Source of the DNA: Sulfurospirillum sp036802865
Lineage (GTDB): Bacteria; Campylobacterota; Campylobacteria; Campylobacterales; Sulfurospirillaceae
DNA: 64,000 bases
Reading direction: 5' to 3'
Assembly (NCBI RefSeq): GCF_036802865.1
Contig: NZ_DAIRVK010000004.1
Span: forward strand, 1 to 64,000
Numbering within the stretch: position 1 is the first letter of the stretch; each line of letters opens with the position of its first letter. The position numbers and the translations under genes were made by a program. Below the pieces are notes generated by a model that made no database searches, was not told the origin of the DNA, and worked only from the letters and a program-made list of their open reading frames with translations. Shown in pieces: positions 40,970-50,372 of the stretch.

Positions 40970-41809
40970 ATGACAGGTTGTTGCGATCTCGTAGCCTAAA
41001 CGTTGAATCATCTCACGATCCTTTGTTGGAAGCTCCCCTTTGGTTGTCAGATAGTCACCAATAACGATAGCATCGGCACCTGTTGCAAAAATATCACACT
41101 CTTTGCTTGTAAAAGTCGTTTCACGTCCACCTGCGATCATCAGTCGTGTATTTGGAAGGGCAGCTCTTACTTCAGTAATAATTGCAAGCGCTTCTTCTTC
41201 ACTTAAAGGCGCAGCTTTGAGAGGTAAGGCAGGATTGTGAATGTAAAAATTTAGGGGCATGGTGTCTGGGCTGAGGGATTTTACACTTTGTATAAATGCA
41301 GATCTCTCTTCTTTACTTTCACCAAGTCCAAAAATCCCTCCACTGCATAAAGATAGCCCAGCTTCTTTAGCATTGAGACAGGTTTGGTAACGACTCTCCC
41401 ATGAATGGGTGGTGCAGATTTTGTCATAAAAGTTTTGAGAACACTCTAAATTATGGTTATAAGAGTTGACCCCAGCCTCTTTAAGTGTACGAAGTTGTTC
41501 GACACTAGCGATGCCATTGCATGCAATTAAATTGAGATCAGGAAGCTCCGCTTTAACGGCGCGTGCCACTTCGCAGACAAAAGCCAGCTTTTTATCATCC
41601 AGTCCTAATCCTGATGTCACGAGACAAAAACCAATAGCACCATTGTTCGTAGCATTTTTAGCTTCGAAAACAATTTGTTCAACAGGTTTATATTTGTAAC
41701 GTTCTATATCGGCATGATGACGGGCACTTTGGGTACAAAATCCACAATCTTCAGGACAGCTTCCGCTAGAGATATTTGAAATGGCACATAAAAAAATTGA
41801 TTTTTTCAT
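40964..41809 (-). CDS. bioB: Biotin synthase
   Basis: 281 residues, shorter than E. coli BioB (346) but normal for Campylobacterota. This radical SAM enzyme inserts sulfur into dethiobiotin. The SAM-cluster motif CPEDCGFC is at residues 18-25, followed by TQSARHH, YNHNLECSQNFYDKI and GGIFGLGESKEERSAF. The chain ends in a Cys-His-Ala tail. Other bio genes are absent here. topA lies upstream on the same strand after 57 bases. Confidence 0.93.
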   Translation of the reverse strand: MKKSIFLCAISNISSGSCPEDCGFCTQSARHHADIERYKYKPVEQIVFEAKNATNNGAIGFCLVTSGLGLDDKKLAFVCEVARAVKAELPDLNLIACNGIASVEQLRTLKEAGVNSYNHNLECSQNFYDKICTTHSWESRYQTCLNAKEAGLSLCSGGIFGLGESKEERSAFIQSVKSLSPDTMPLNFYIHNPALPLKAAPLSEEEALAIITEVRAALPNTRLMIAGGRETTFTSKECDIFATGADAIVIGDYLTTKGELPTKDREMIQRLGYEIATTCHA

Positions 41810-41866
41810 TGTTCAATAATCCTTGTTATTGGTATAATTTTAGAAGAGAGAAGTAAGAGGAGAGCG

Positions 41867-43966
41867 TTAAGCTTCCTCTTTGTGTTTGCATTTAATGCAT
41901 TCGTAGATCTCTTTTTTGCGAAGTTCTCGTTTTGCCATAATGTAGTCACATTCTGGACATTTTTTATCGGTTGGTTCGTGGTTGGAGATAAATTTACATT
42001 TTGGATAGTTCCCACAGCCAAAGAATTTTCCTCTGCGTGAACTACGCTCTAAGATAGGTCCACCACATTCAGGACATGGAACGGCGAGTGTAATTTTTTC
42101 TTTAGGCGCTGTTTCACTTACTTTTTTAAGGTTTTGGGTGTATTTGCAGGTAGGGTAAGTACTGCATGCGATAAACTCCCCAAAGCGACCTTTTCGTTTA
42201 ACAAGCTCTTTGCCACAGTCTGGACACATTTCACCCGTAAAGACAATGACTTTTTGACTTTCAATGTTTGTTTTTCCCGCGCTTACTTGCTTTTCAAATG
42301 GTTCGTAAAAATTCCATAAGGTTGTTTGCCAGTTTTCTTTATCTTCAGCGATTAAATCTAGTGTCTCTTCCATTGTGGAAGTGAAAGATGAATCAACAAT
42401 TTGAGGGAAGTGTTTTTCCAAAAGCTCGGTAACACTAAAAGCTATTTCACTTGGAATAAGTTGCTTTTTTTCAATCGTGATGTAATCACGTGCTGTCAGA
42501 ACCGAGATCGTTGGAGCATAGGTGGATGGACGTCCGATACCTAAACTTTCTAATTTTTTAATCAAACTTGCTTCAGAATAACGTGATGGTGGCTCTGTAA
42601 AGTGTTGGTTTGCATCAATTTTTGTAAGCTGAACTTCTTGACCAAGGGCGAGGTCTGGTAAAAGTTTGTCTTTATCATTGTCGCCATAAACTTTATAAAA
42701 ACCATCAAAAAGAAGTTTTCGTCCACTTGCCTTAAATTTACCACTGTTACTTTCAAACATAAGCGTTTGTGACTCAAAACGTGCATTGTTCATTTGTGAC
42801 GCTAAGAAGCGGTTGTATATAAGTGTATAGAGTTTAAGCTCATCAGGTTTAAGATACTCTTGAGCGATTTGAGGGGTAAACTCTAAGATAGTAGGGCGAA
42901 TGGCTTCGTGCGCTTCTTGTGCACTTTTGGATTTATTGGCATAAAAGCGTGGCTTTTCAGGAAGATAAGCAGCGCCATAATTTTTTTTGATTTGATCACG
43001 AGCAGCCTCAATGGCTTCTTTAGAAATATTTAAAGAGTCTGTTCTCATATACGTAATAACACCCATAACACCTTGATGCGTTTTTACACCTTCATAAAGG
43101 GTTTGTGCGAGCATCATCGTTTTTTTAGGTGAATAGCCAAGTGCACTCGAAGCACTTTGTTGTAGCGTTGATGTCATAAAAGAAGGGCTCGGTGAACTCT
43201 CGCGTTCTTTTTTCTCCAAAAGTGCTACTTTAAAGCTCTCTTGTAAAAGTTTATCTTTGATCAAATGGGCTCGTTCACCATTTGTGATGGTCATTTTTTC
43301 AATTTTTTCATTTGAAAATTCAACCAAAGACGCTTCAATGGTTTTATTGAAAAGGGCATCTATACTCCAAAACTCTTCTTCTTTAAACGCGCGGATCTCT
43401 TTTTCACGATCCACAACAATTTTAAGTGTTGAAGACTGAACACGTCCTGCGCTGAGTCCTTTTTGAATTTTTGACGAAAGAAGTGGTGAGAGTTTATACC
43501 CAACGATTCGATCTAGCAGACGTCGTGCTTGTTGCGCATTAATACTACTTGCATCTAAAACTCTAGGATTTTCAAGCGCATGGGTGATCGCATTTTTCGT
43601 AATTTCGTGAAAGACAATACGTGGAAGCGATTGGGGGTCTTTACCGATAGCTGTTGCGATATGAAAACCAATCGCTTCTCCCTCACGGTCCTCATCGGTC
43701 GCGATATAGACTTGATCAGCAACTTTTGCAAGATCTTTGATCTCTTTAACTACCGCTGCATGATCTTTGGGTATGCGATACTCAGGAATAAAAGTTTGGT
43801 TATCGATCTTAATACCAAAACTACTTTTGGGAAGATCTCGGATATGTCCCTTAGATGCGACAACAGTATAGTCTTTACCTAAAAAATTCTTAATCGTTTT
43901 TGCTTTAGTCGGGGATTCGACAATAATGAGATTTTTCAATTCTTTTCCATCTTTATATGTAAACAT
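41867..43966 (-). CDS. topA: DNA topoisomerase I
   Basis: 699 residues from ATG at 43966. A TTG at 43939 would give KNLIIVESPTKAKTI directly, as in homologues, and is preceded by GGAAAAG, so it may be the true start. The Toprim domain carries VESPTKAKTIKNFLG and ATDEDREGEAIGFHI; the catalytic Tyr is in VITYMRTDSLNIS. The C-terminus has three zinc ribbons (CPDCGKEL, CPECGGPI, CPECDYIM, each with a second Cys pair). It relaxes negative supercoils. The start region is divergent from flagellin. Confidence 0.95.
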   Translation of the reverse strand: MFTYKDGKELKNLIIVESPTKAKTIKNFLGKDYTVVASKGHIRDLPKSSFGIKIDNQTFIPEYRIPKDHAAVVKEIKDLAKVADQVYIATDEDREGEAIGFHIATAIGKDPQSLPRIVFHEITKNAITHALENPRVLDASSINAQQARRLLDRIVGYKLSPLLSSKIQKGLSAGRVQSSTLKIVVDREKEIRAFKEEEFWSIDALFNKTIEASLVEFSNEKIEKMTITNGERAHLIKDKLLQESFKVALLEKKERESSPSPSFMTSTLQQSASSALGYSPKKTMMLAQTLYEGVKTHQGVMGVITYMRTDSLNISKEAIEAARDQIKKNYGAAYLPEKPRFYANKSKSAQEAHEAIRPTILEFTPQIAQEYLKPDELKLYTLIYNRFLASQMNNARFESQTLMFESNSGKFKASGRKLLFDGFYKVYGDNDKDKLLPDLALGQEVQLTKIDANQHFTEPPSRYSEASLIKKLESLGIGRPSTYAPTISVLTARDYITIEKKQLIPSEIAFSVTELLEKHFPQIVDSSFTSTMEETLDLIAEDKENWQTTLWNFYEPFEKQVSAGKTNIESQKVIVFTGEMCPDCGKELVKRKGRFGEFIACSTYPTCKYTQNLKKVSETAPKEKITLAVPCPECGGPILERSSRRGKFFGCGNYPKCKFISNHEPTDKKCPECDYIMAKRELRKKEIYECIKCKHKEEA

Positions 43967-44017
43967 TTTTGAGTATTCTATCTAAAAAAAAATCTTTTTA
44001 AAAATTGTTGTTTGGAT

Positions 44018-44043
44018 TAAAGTTTTTTTGCAAGGCTCCGATC
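44018..44043 (+). promoter_or_regulatory. Sigma-28 (FliA) type flagellin promoter
   Basis: TAAA (44018-44021), 15 bases and TCCGATCT, one base away from the GCCGAT core of the sigma-28 consensus TAAA-N15-GCCGATAA. It lies about 55 bases before the flagellin start, leaving a leader of about 45 bases. Confidence 0.7.
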
Positions 44044-44099
44044 TTGTTTTTATCAAAGGCAAGGATGCCTGCGAAATACAAAAGATAAAAGGATTTATC

Positions 44100-46517
44100 A
44101 TGGGTTTCCGTATTAACACAAACGTTGCGTCACTTACTGCACAAACAAGTGCCGCAGTCAACAACAGAAACATGGACAATGCACTTGCTAAATTGTCTTC
44201 AGGTCTTCGTATCAACAAAGCTGCAGATGATGCATCTGGTCTTGCAATTGCGAACTCACTTCGTGCGCAAGCAAGTTCACTTGGTCAAGCTGTCTCTAAT
44301 GGTAACGATGCAATTGGTTTGATCCAAACTGCGGATGGTGCACTTAGTGAGTACTCAAATATTCTTGATACTATCAAGACTAAATCTGTACAAGCTGCAT
44401 CTGATGGTCAAACTGCAAATAGCCGTTTGGCAATTCAAAAAGACATTAGCCGTCTACTTGAGAACTTGAACAACATTGCTAAAACAACATCGTTCAATGG
44501 TCAAAAACTTCTTTCTGGTACCTTTACCAACAAAGAATTCCAAGTGGGTGCGAATGCAAATGAGACAATCAAGGCTTCTATTACTTCTGCTGAGACAAGC
44601 CAAATTGGACAAACAAGCCGTGCTACACTCACTGTTGCTCAGCTTGGTGAAAACCAATTAACACTTAAAAGTGCTCAAAGTGGTACTGAAATTAAGCTAG
44701 AAGCGGTTAATTTGAAAATGAACAACGACCCAGAAAATGGTATGGGGAAATTGGCAGATCTTATTAACAAAAACAGTGCTGAAACAGGTATTACAGCTAA
44801 AGCTGTTGTAAGTTCTACTACAGAGGCTATAAAAGCAGGTACTACAGGGTCAGACTTTGCTATCAATGGTGTTAATATTGGTTCTATCAATGTTTCAGCA
44901 AATGATAGCCAAGGAACATTGTTAAATGCTATTAACAGCAAATCAACTTCAACTGGCGTTACTGCAACGAAAACAGCTGATGGTAAACTTACACTTTCAT
45001 CATCTGATGGACGCGCTATCAACGTTGAGGGTGATCTTTCAGGTGTTACTACAAGCACAGGTAAAAGTCTTAGTACAGTAGGTCACCTTGAAGTAGTTCA
45101 AGCAGGTTCTTCTACATTCCAAATTACTGGTTCAAAAATGGGTGCTGCGGTAGGTGAAGATCTTACAACCAATGCAACTGTTACAACGGTGGATGACTCT
45201 ATCTTGAAATCAGGTTCTACTATTGTAATTAGTAGTACATTAGCAGCTGGTACTGAACTAGGTGCTGATTATACAAATACAGGTGTCAACTTTAGTGCAA
45301 CAGCAGATACTACAGTTGTTGCTGGTTCAACTATTACCGATAGTTCTACCATCAGTAAAGGAACAACACTAGGCGCAACTGTTAATGTTCGCGGAACGAC
45401 TTTAAGTAGTGATATGCTTATTAAAGCAGGATCTACTTTAGCAACAGGTTCTGTCTTAGATGCAGGTACAACACTTCAACAAGATATTACAAACGGTACA
45501 ACACTTTACAAAGCAGGTACAGTACTTCATACTGACCTTACGCTGTCTCAAACAGTTACACTTTCAAAAGATATGTTAATGACAGTGGATACGTTAAGTC
45601 CAAATGCTACTATTTTCTCTGGTAGTAAACTATTAGCGGGTACAACGTTAGGTGCAAACTTCCAAATCAGTGGTACGGTAACAACATCACAAGATATGGT
45701 TGTTAAAAATGAGTCTATCCTTAATAGTGGTAGTACCATGAAAGCTGGTAGTATTATCGGTGATAAAGTTGCTATTGAAGCAGCGATGACTACAACCAGA
45801 GATTCTAAAGTGGCAGGTACGTCTATTTTAGGAACTGGTACTGTGATTAAAGAAGAGTCTACATTAGGTGCTTCCGTTCAAACAGCTGGTGACGTTACGC
45901 TTAATCGAGATATGGTCATTAAAGCGAATTCAATCTTATCTACAGGTACTGTTCTCAAAGCAGGCACTGTTATCAATCAAGACCTTACTGCGCAACAAGT
46001 AGGCAGTGGAAATGGCCCTGGAATCAAAGCGGGTACAGTATTAGGTACGGATGTTACATTAACGGGTACTGTAAATGTAACTGATGACTTTACTATGATC
46101 AAAGGTACATCAGGTACAAATGCTGTAATCAAAGGAAATTCAACGATTGCAGAAAATGTGAATGGTGGACAAGATAGCGTTAAATTAGGCTCAACAGAGT
46201 TCTCTGATTTATCCAAAATTGATGTTACAACGCTTGAAGGCGCTATGAAAGCGATTGATACTGTAAGTGCTGCGATGACAAACCTTGATACGATTCGTTC
46301 AGATTTAGGTTCTGTTCAAAATCAAATCACTTCAACGATCAATAACATCTCAGTAACTCAAGTAAACGTTAAGAGTGCTGAGTCTGGTATTCGTGATGTT
46401 GACTTTGCTTCAGAGTCTGCTAACTTCTCTAAATTTAACATTCTTGCTCAGTCAGGAAGTTATGCGATGAGCCAAGCTAACTCTGTACAACAAAACGTAC
46501 TTAAACTACTTCAATAG
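44100..46517 (+). CDS. flaA: Large flagellin with repeat-built central domain
   Basis: 805 residues from ATG at 44100 (AAAGGA 6 bases before); typical flagellins of this group have 500-580. The N-terminal D0/D1 region (GFRINTNVASLTAQTSAAVNNRNMDNAL..., to about 165) and C-terminal D1/D0 region (from about 700, ending SYAMSQANSVQQNVLKLLQ) are standard and form the filament core. A Flagellin_IN-like segment (DFAINGVNIGSINV) lies near 255-320. Residues about 363-690 consist of some eight degenerate repeats of roughly 36 residues, rich in Thr, Ser and Gly, with a pattern such as DMVIKANSILSTGTVLKAG. No cysteine is present there. It is probably the filament subunit and a target for Pse glycosylation. 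Confidence 0.93.
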   Translation: MGFRINTNVASLTAQTSAAVNNRNMDNALAKLSSGLRINKAADDASGLAIANSLRAQASSLGQAVSNGNDAIGLIQTADGALSEYSNILDTIKTKSVQAASDGQTANSRLAIQKDISRLLENLNNIAKTTSFNGQKLLSGTFTNKEFQVGANANETIKASITSAETSQIGQTSRATLTVAQLGENQLTLKSAQSGTEIKLEAVNLKMNNDPENGMGKLADLINKNSAETGITAKAVVSSTTEAIKAGTTGSDFAINGVNIGSINVSANDSQGTLLNAINSKSTSTGVTATKTADGKLTLSSSDGRAINVEGDLSGVTTSTGKSLSTVGHLEVVQAGSSTFQITGSKMGAAVGEDLTTNATVTTVDDSILKSGSTIVISSTLAAGTELGADYTNTGVNFSATADTTVVAGSTITDSSTISKGTTLGATVNVRGTTLSSDMLIKAGSTLATGSVLDAGTTLQQDITNGTTLYKAGTVLHTDLTLSQTVTLSKDMLMTVDTLSPNATIFSGSKLLAGTTLGANFQISGTVTTSQDMVVKNESILNSGSTMKAGSIIGDKVAIEAAMTTTRDSKVAGTSILGTGTVIKEESTLGASVQTAGDVTLNRDMVIKANSILSTGTVLKAGTVINQDLTAQQVGSGNGPGIKAGTVLGTDVTLTGTVNVTDDFTMIKGTSGTNAVIKGNSTIAENVNGGQDSVKLGSTEFSDLSKIDVTTLEGAMKAIDTVSAAMTNLDTIRSDLGSVQNQITSTINNISVTQVNVKSAESGIRDVDFASESANFSKFNILAQSGSYAMSQANSVQQNVLKLLQ

Positions 46518-46532
46518 TAGAGTAGCGTAAGC

Positions 46533-46557
46533 TATAAGGCTGCTAAGCAGCCTTATA
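46533..46557. repeat. Perfect 11-bp stem-loop after flagellin
   Basis: Arms 46533-46543 and 46547-46557 pair fully with a TAA loop. It lies just before the true terminator and may protect the flagellin mRNA 3' end. Confidence 0.65.
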
Positions 46558-46563
46558 TACCTC

Positions 46564-46602
46564 AAGCCCAAGTTATATTGTTTATGACTTGGGCTTTTTT
46601 TA
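46564..46602 (+). terminator. Rho-independent terminator of flagellin
   Basis: A perfect 10-bp stem (46564-46573 with 46587-46596), 13-base loop, followed by a run of T (46595-46601). Confidence 0.85.
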
Positions 46603-48606
46603 TTACTTCAAAAAACTTTCTAATTTTGAGATATAAAGCCCTGAAATTTTAAGTAGTTGTTGAACAAGTAATGTATTGAGTGGCACAATGTGCTTTTCTG
46701 GATGCTTAAGCTCTTGAGTATTGAAAAGATCATAGATATAACTCAAAATGATTTGAAAATATTGGTAATAAACTTCTGCTAGGTTAGAGCCTGTTCTATT
46801 TTCTTGGTCACCCAAAATCCACGAAAGCCTTGCTAGTTTCTCAAGATATTCTGTAGCGTTAATAAACTCTTTTTTTTGAAAATTCTTAATGAGTTTTTCA
46901 AGCTTTTTTGCTTCATTAATTTGATAATTAATTTGTGCGCGATCTTGTGCGTTGAAATTGGCTTCTGAAATAGAATGAAAAAATTCAGAAACTTGTGATT
47001 GAATCGTGGAATATGTCAAAGTCTCTAGTTTTTCCCATGGATAGGTATCTATTTGCAAAGGTTCACAGCCTTGTATATATGCTCCGTTACTAAGATTGTA
47101 AATGTGATGATGTTCTTTTTTTAATCGTTCAATAAAAAAATCAGCTTGTTCTATCGATAGTTTATAACCATATTGGGTTGGAATTTGTTTAAGAAAATTG
47201 CCTTTGACATAAATGACAGAGCTATTAGGATCCATAGAAGCATTTTGATTGTCAATTATTCCTGTTGCTTGGTACGGATGATGATCGCCATGTGTTTGTA
47301 AGGTTTCTGGGTCAAGTGCCAAATCTACACCGAGCATATACATATTTGAAATTCCTAACACTAACATCAGACCTAAAGTATATTCTCCAACGCTTGGTGC
47401 TGAAAAATAACCAAATCCTTTTTTATATTCTGTGCCTTGTTCAATAAAATAGATATTTTCTTTAGGAAATTTGTTGACTGTGTGTTTGTCTACATTGGAT
47501 GCAAGTATGGCTAGAACATCGTCAAAATAGTTTTCTGCATCGAGCCCTTTAAATAACAATGCACTGTTCTCGCCTGGATCGATATGCACAATGATATTTG
47601 GTTTTACCCCATGCGAATGTAACAATTTGCATGTTGAAAGCGCTGATACAACAATAAATTTATCTCGATACAGTTTAAGCCATTCGATATTTTTTGAAGC
47701 GGATGGACCTGAGAAAAACATAAGAACAGGTTTTTGACTAAAGATATTGCCTTCTCTCCCATGGTAGTGTGTCATGATATTCATAAATGCATAGTTTTGA
47801 GCAAGATATAGCGGTGAGTCAATGTAACGTAATAGAAGAGCACTATAACCATAGTTTATAAAATCTTGTGAAAGTACATGGGATTGAAGCCTTTGGAGTT
47901 CACTTTGGTAGTTAAGTCTAAAAGGAACATGTTTGATATTGAGGTTATGGTTATTCCCTATATTTAAGAACTCGAGAAAAACTTCTCTTTCTTGCAATTC
48001 ATCATCGGTTAGAGAAAAATAGACAATACATTCTTTTAAAGCTTCTTCGTAGTCTGTTACAAATAAAGAGAGCCTAAAAATCTCAAGATTGGGTTCTTTG
48101 ATAAAAACAACTCTTGGGTTGAGCTTTTGAAGCATACCTTGAATATAAAGCCCTAATCCGATACCCAGAAAAATAATTTTGTTTGATCTAACCATATGCA
48201 TTTCATCAGAAGCATATTTTTTTGTGTAGTTAATAATTTTAATCGTTGACCAAAGTGCATTATGAAAAGAGAGTTCACTTTTATCAATCATTTCTGCTTG
48301 TTCATCACTCGCTTCACAAAATTTTTGAGCTTTAAAAACGCCACCTGTTTTTTTAAGATTGTAGGCATTGATAACTCTTTGTGCACTTTCGAAGCTATTC
48401 TCATTGTACAGATATTCATTAGAAGAGAGTTCATAGACATCGAAATAACCTTCTTTATACTCTAATGAATACTGCTCTGTATAATGTCCTTCTTCAATAA
48501 GCGTGTTTAAGAGGGTGATTTGATCATATACTGCTTTGTGGTGCGTCTCAAAATAGGCTAAGTTTTTTTGAAATGTTTTAAGTGCTCTTTGCTCTATATT
48601 TTCCAT
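46603..48606 (-). CDS. Motility accessory factor (Maf) flagellin glycosyltransferase
   Basis: 667 residues. The central region (about 135-420) carries the DUF115/MAF_flag10-type domain: SNKIIFLGIGLGLYIQGML, PVLMFFSGPSASKNIEWL, KPNIIVHIDPGENSALLF and VGEYTLGLMLVLGISNMYMLGVDLAL. In Campylobacter, Aeromonas and related bacteria, Maf proteins transfer CMP-activated pseudaminic or legionaminic acid to flagellin Ser/Thr in the cytoplasm. The setting, opposite flagellin and below the Pse genes, supports this. It is the last gene of the unit from 51725 and is A+T rich compared with pseB-I. The substrate form of Pse is not known. Confidence 0.9.
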   Translation of the reverse strand: MENIEQRALKTFQKNLAYFETHHKAVYDQITLLNTLIEEGHYTEQYSLEYKEGYFDVYELSSNEYLYNENSFESAQRVINAYNLKKTGGVFKAQKFCEASDEQAEMIDKSELSFHNALWSTIKIINYTKKYASDEMHMVRSNKIIFLGIGLGLYIQGMLQKLNPRVVFIKEPNLEIFRLSLFVTDYEEALKECIVYFSLTDDELQEREVFLEFLNIGNNHNLNIKHVPFRLNYQSELQRLQSHVLSQDFINYGYSALLLRYIDSPLYLAQNYAFMNIMTHYHGREGNIFSQKPVLMFFSGPSASKNIEWLKLYRDKFIVVSALSTCKLLHSHGVKPNIIVHIDPGENSALLFKGLDAENYFDDVLAILASNVDKHTVNKFPKENIYFIEQGTEYKKGFGYFSAPSVGEYTLGLMLVLGISNMYMLGVDLALDPETLQTHGDHHPYQATGIIDNQNASMDPNSSVIYVKGNFLKQIPTQYGYKLSIEQADFFIERLKKEHHHIYNLSNGAYIQGCEPLQIDTYPWEKLETLTYSTIQSQVSEFFHSISEANFNAQDRAQINYQINEAKKLEKLIKNFQKKEFINATEYLEKLARLSWILGDQENRTGSNLAEVYYQYFQIILSYIYDLFNTQELKHPEKHIVPLNTLLVQQLLKISGLYISKLESFLK

Positions 48607-48607
48607 A

Positions 48608-49231
48608 TTAATTGTTCTTTTCCATTAAAAACCATGTGATATCGCCTTGCGTAAAGGCAGGGTCACGGTGATAGCAAAAGCCGTAATCAATAAGTTTAAG
48701 ATCGGGGTATAAATCCATCATTTCACCTGCAAAATCTCTTTTAAATAATTTGTCTTGATGCCCATGATAAGGAATTTCAACAGGAGTTGGATTGTAATAT
48801 TCTGCAAGGCAAACGTAACGGCTAGAAGATTCATAGAGCTTTTGATAAACCGTAGAGAGCACATTGGGATCAAGATGAATCAAAACACCTTTGATAAAAA
48901 CAAGATCTCTTTGTTTTTCACATGTAAAATCTAAAATGGATTGATGGTAAATAGAAAGACCATTAATGGCGTTAAGTTGCTCGACGGCAGATTGATTAAT
49001 CTCGATTGCGCTAAGCTCTGCTTGTGGCAACAGTTGTTTAATGGCGTGTATATTAAGCCCTATATTTGAGCCAAATTCAATAATGGAAGATATGTGAGGT
49101 GTTCTTGAAAATATTTTGGCAAAGAGCGCAATATTGGCTGCAATAATCTCTTTGTCGTTGTTTCTTTGGATGTAATTGTTCCCAAATTCGCCTGCCCAAA
49201 ATTTTTCCTGCTCGGTTTTATATTCTTTCAT
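48608..49231 (-). CDS. Pseudaminic-acid-associated methylase
   Basis: 207 residues from ATG at 49231 (an upstream ATG at 49243 adds four residues). It opens with KTEQEKFWAGEFGNNYIQRN, the typical start of the pseudaminic acid biosynthesis-associated methylase family (TIGR03587), followed by motif I IIEFGSNIGLNIHAIKQLLPQAEL and LVFIKGVLIHLDP. It is a class I SAM-dependent methyltransferase that may methylate Pse or its N-acyl group; the target has not been shown. It starts after the FemAB-like gene and ends one base before the Maf gene. Confidence 0.85.
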   Translation of the reverse strand: MKEYKTEQEKFWAGEFGNNYIQRNNDKEIIAANIALFAKIFSRTPHISSIIEFGSNIGLNIHAIKQLLPQAELSAIEINQSAVEQLNAINGLSIYHQSILDFTCEKQRDLVFIKGVLIHLDPNVLSTVYQKLYESSSRYVCLAEYYNPTPVEIPYHGHQDKLFKRDFAGEMMDLYPDLKLIDYGFCYHRDPAFTQGDITWFLMEKNN

Positions 49232-49285
49232 TGTTCCATCCATTCATGATTATTTAATTTTAACTTAAAAGCAAAAATAATTCCA

Positions 49286-50341
49286 CTAAAATCTAGCGTC
49301 TATCTCGGTTTTGAATTCCTCAACTAATTGAAGAAATGATTGTTTATCAAAGAATTTGATGCCTTGTGTATGCGAAGCCATATTGGTTCCCATTCCCCTT
49401 TTAAAATGTGAAATATTAAGTTCTTTATCGCCTGCATAGTCATTAAAACCGTCAATTTTATTGAGGTTACAAGGTTGCCCAAATCCTAATGTTTTAAAGC
49501 CTAGATTTTTAAAATAGACCATCGCATGCCAGAGTAGATAATGGTTTAACGGCAAGTTTTGAAAAAATTCATTTGTATCATAAGCACTACTTGCATAAAC
49601 CGCATTTTCAGTATCGTGGAAAAAATAATCTGTCATCACGGTTCTATTGTTGTATTGAACCGCAATAACCGTTGCTAAATTTTTTTCAATAAGATTTAAT
49701 TGTTTGTCGTATATTGCATCAGATTTTGGTTCTTTACCAGCATTGATCATATGAATTTTATGGAAATTGACATAGTGTTGATGTAACTCTTTGAAGTTTG
49801 AACTATCCGAGTAAAGAAGCGAATATTCACTACTTTTCGTCAATGAATTGATCAGGGCTTTGTAGCTTTTTCTAAGATTTGTCCATAGCTGTTCTTGTGA
49901 CTTTTCTAGGTTTATTGCACACGTTGTATTGGTCGTATCAAAAAAACCATAGAGTCGAAGTCTGTTAAAAGAGCTGTTTTCAAATAAAGAGAGTTTGAAT
50001 TTTATGAGAGAGAGTTTCAAATCCAAACTTAATGTATCAATGTGACTGAATATCAGTTGCTCATTTTTCGTTGAACTTGCCAAAGGAGCCATGATGTAGC
50101 CTCCTGAAATTGAAACCGATAAAGAGCCATTAATATTTTCTATCGGTAAAAGGCAAATCCCAACGCATTCATTGTTTAGCTCTAAAACAAAGCTTTTATC
50201 TGTCACAAGGTCAGAACTCGTTGTAAGATAGTACTCAATGATAGGGAGCGAATATTGAAAATCTATGTGATGATGAACTAAAAATTTATTCCATAGCTCC
50301 TCAAAATAGTCTTTATTCTGCTCTTTAAAGACTAAATTCAC
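49286..50341 (-). CDS. FemAB/GNAT-like acyltransferase
   Basis: 351 residues from GTG at 50341. Two GNAT-like halves are visible, as in FemAB/FemX proteins: a first with SFVLELNNECVGICLLPIENINGSLSVSISGGYIMAPLA and a second with VIAVQYNNRTVMTDYFFHDTENAVYASSAYD followed by LNHYLLWHAMVYFKNLGFKTLGFGQ. This type transfers aminoacyl or acyl groups to cell-envelope or sugar acceptors. Placed between a B12-type radical SAM enzyme and a Pse methylase, it may acylate a nonulosonic acid. The DNA is markedly A+T rich. Family call is by fold pattern. Confidence 0.7.
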   Translation of the reverse strand: MNLVFKEQNKDYFEELWNKFLVHHHIDFQYSLPIIEYYLTTSSDLVTDKSFVLELNNECVGICLLPIENINGSLSVSISGGYIMAPLASSTKNEQLIFSHIDTLSLDLKLSLIKFKLSLFENSSFNRLRLYGFFDTTNTTCAINLEKSQEQLWTNLRKSYKALINSLTKSSEYSLLYSDSSNFKELHQHYVNFHKIHMINAGKEPKSDAIYDKQLNLIEKNLATVIAVQYNNRTVMTDYFFHDTENAVYASSAYDTNEFFQNLPLNHYLLWHAMVYFKNLGFKTLGFGQPCNLNKIDGFNDYAGDKELNISHFKRGMGTNMASHTQGIKFFDKQSFLQLVEEFKTEIDARF

Positions 50342-50372
50342 GCGGCAGCTTTACACTGTATCATGGTGGAGA

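Noticed and set aside
44675..45058. Open frame opposite flagellin
   Set aside because: Arises from the repetitive Thr/Ser codons of flagellin; no support for translation.
45190..46170. Flagellin repeats as a CRISPR array or tandem DNA satellite
   Set aside because: Repetition is at protein level and degenerate in DNA; there are no constant repeats with unique spacers.
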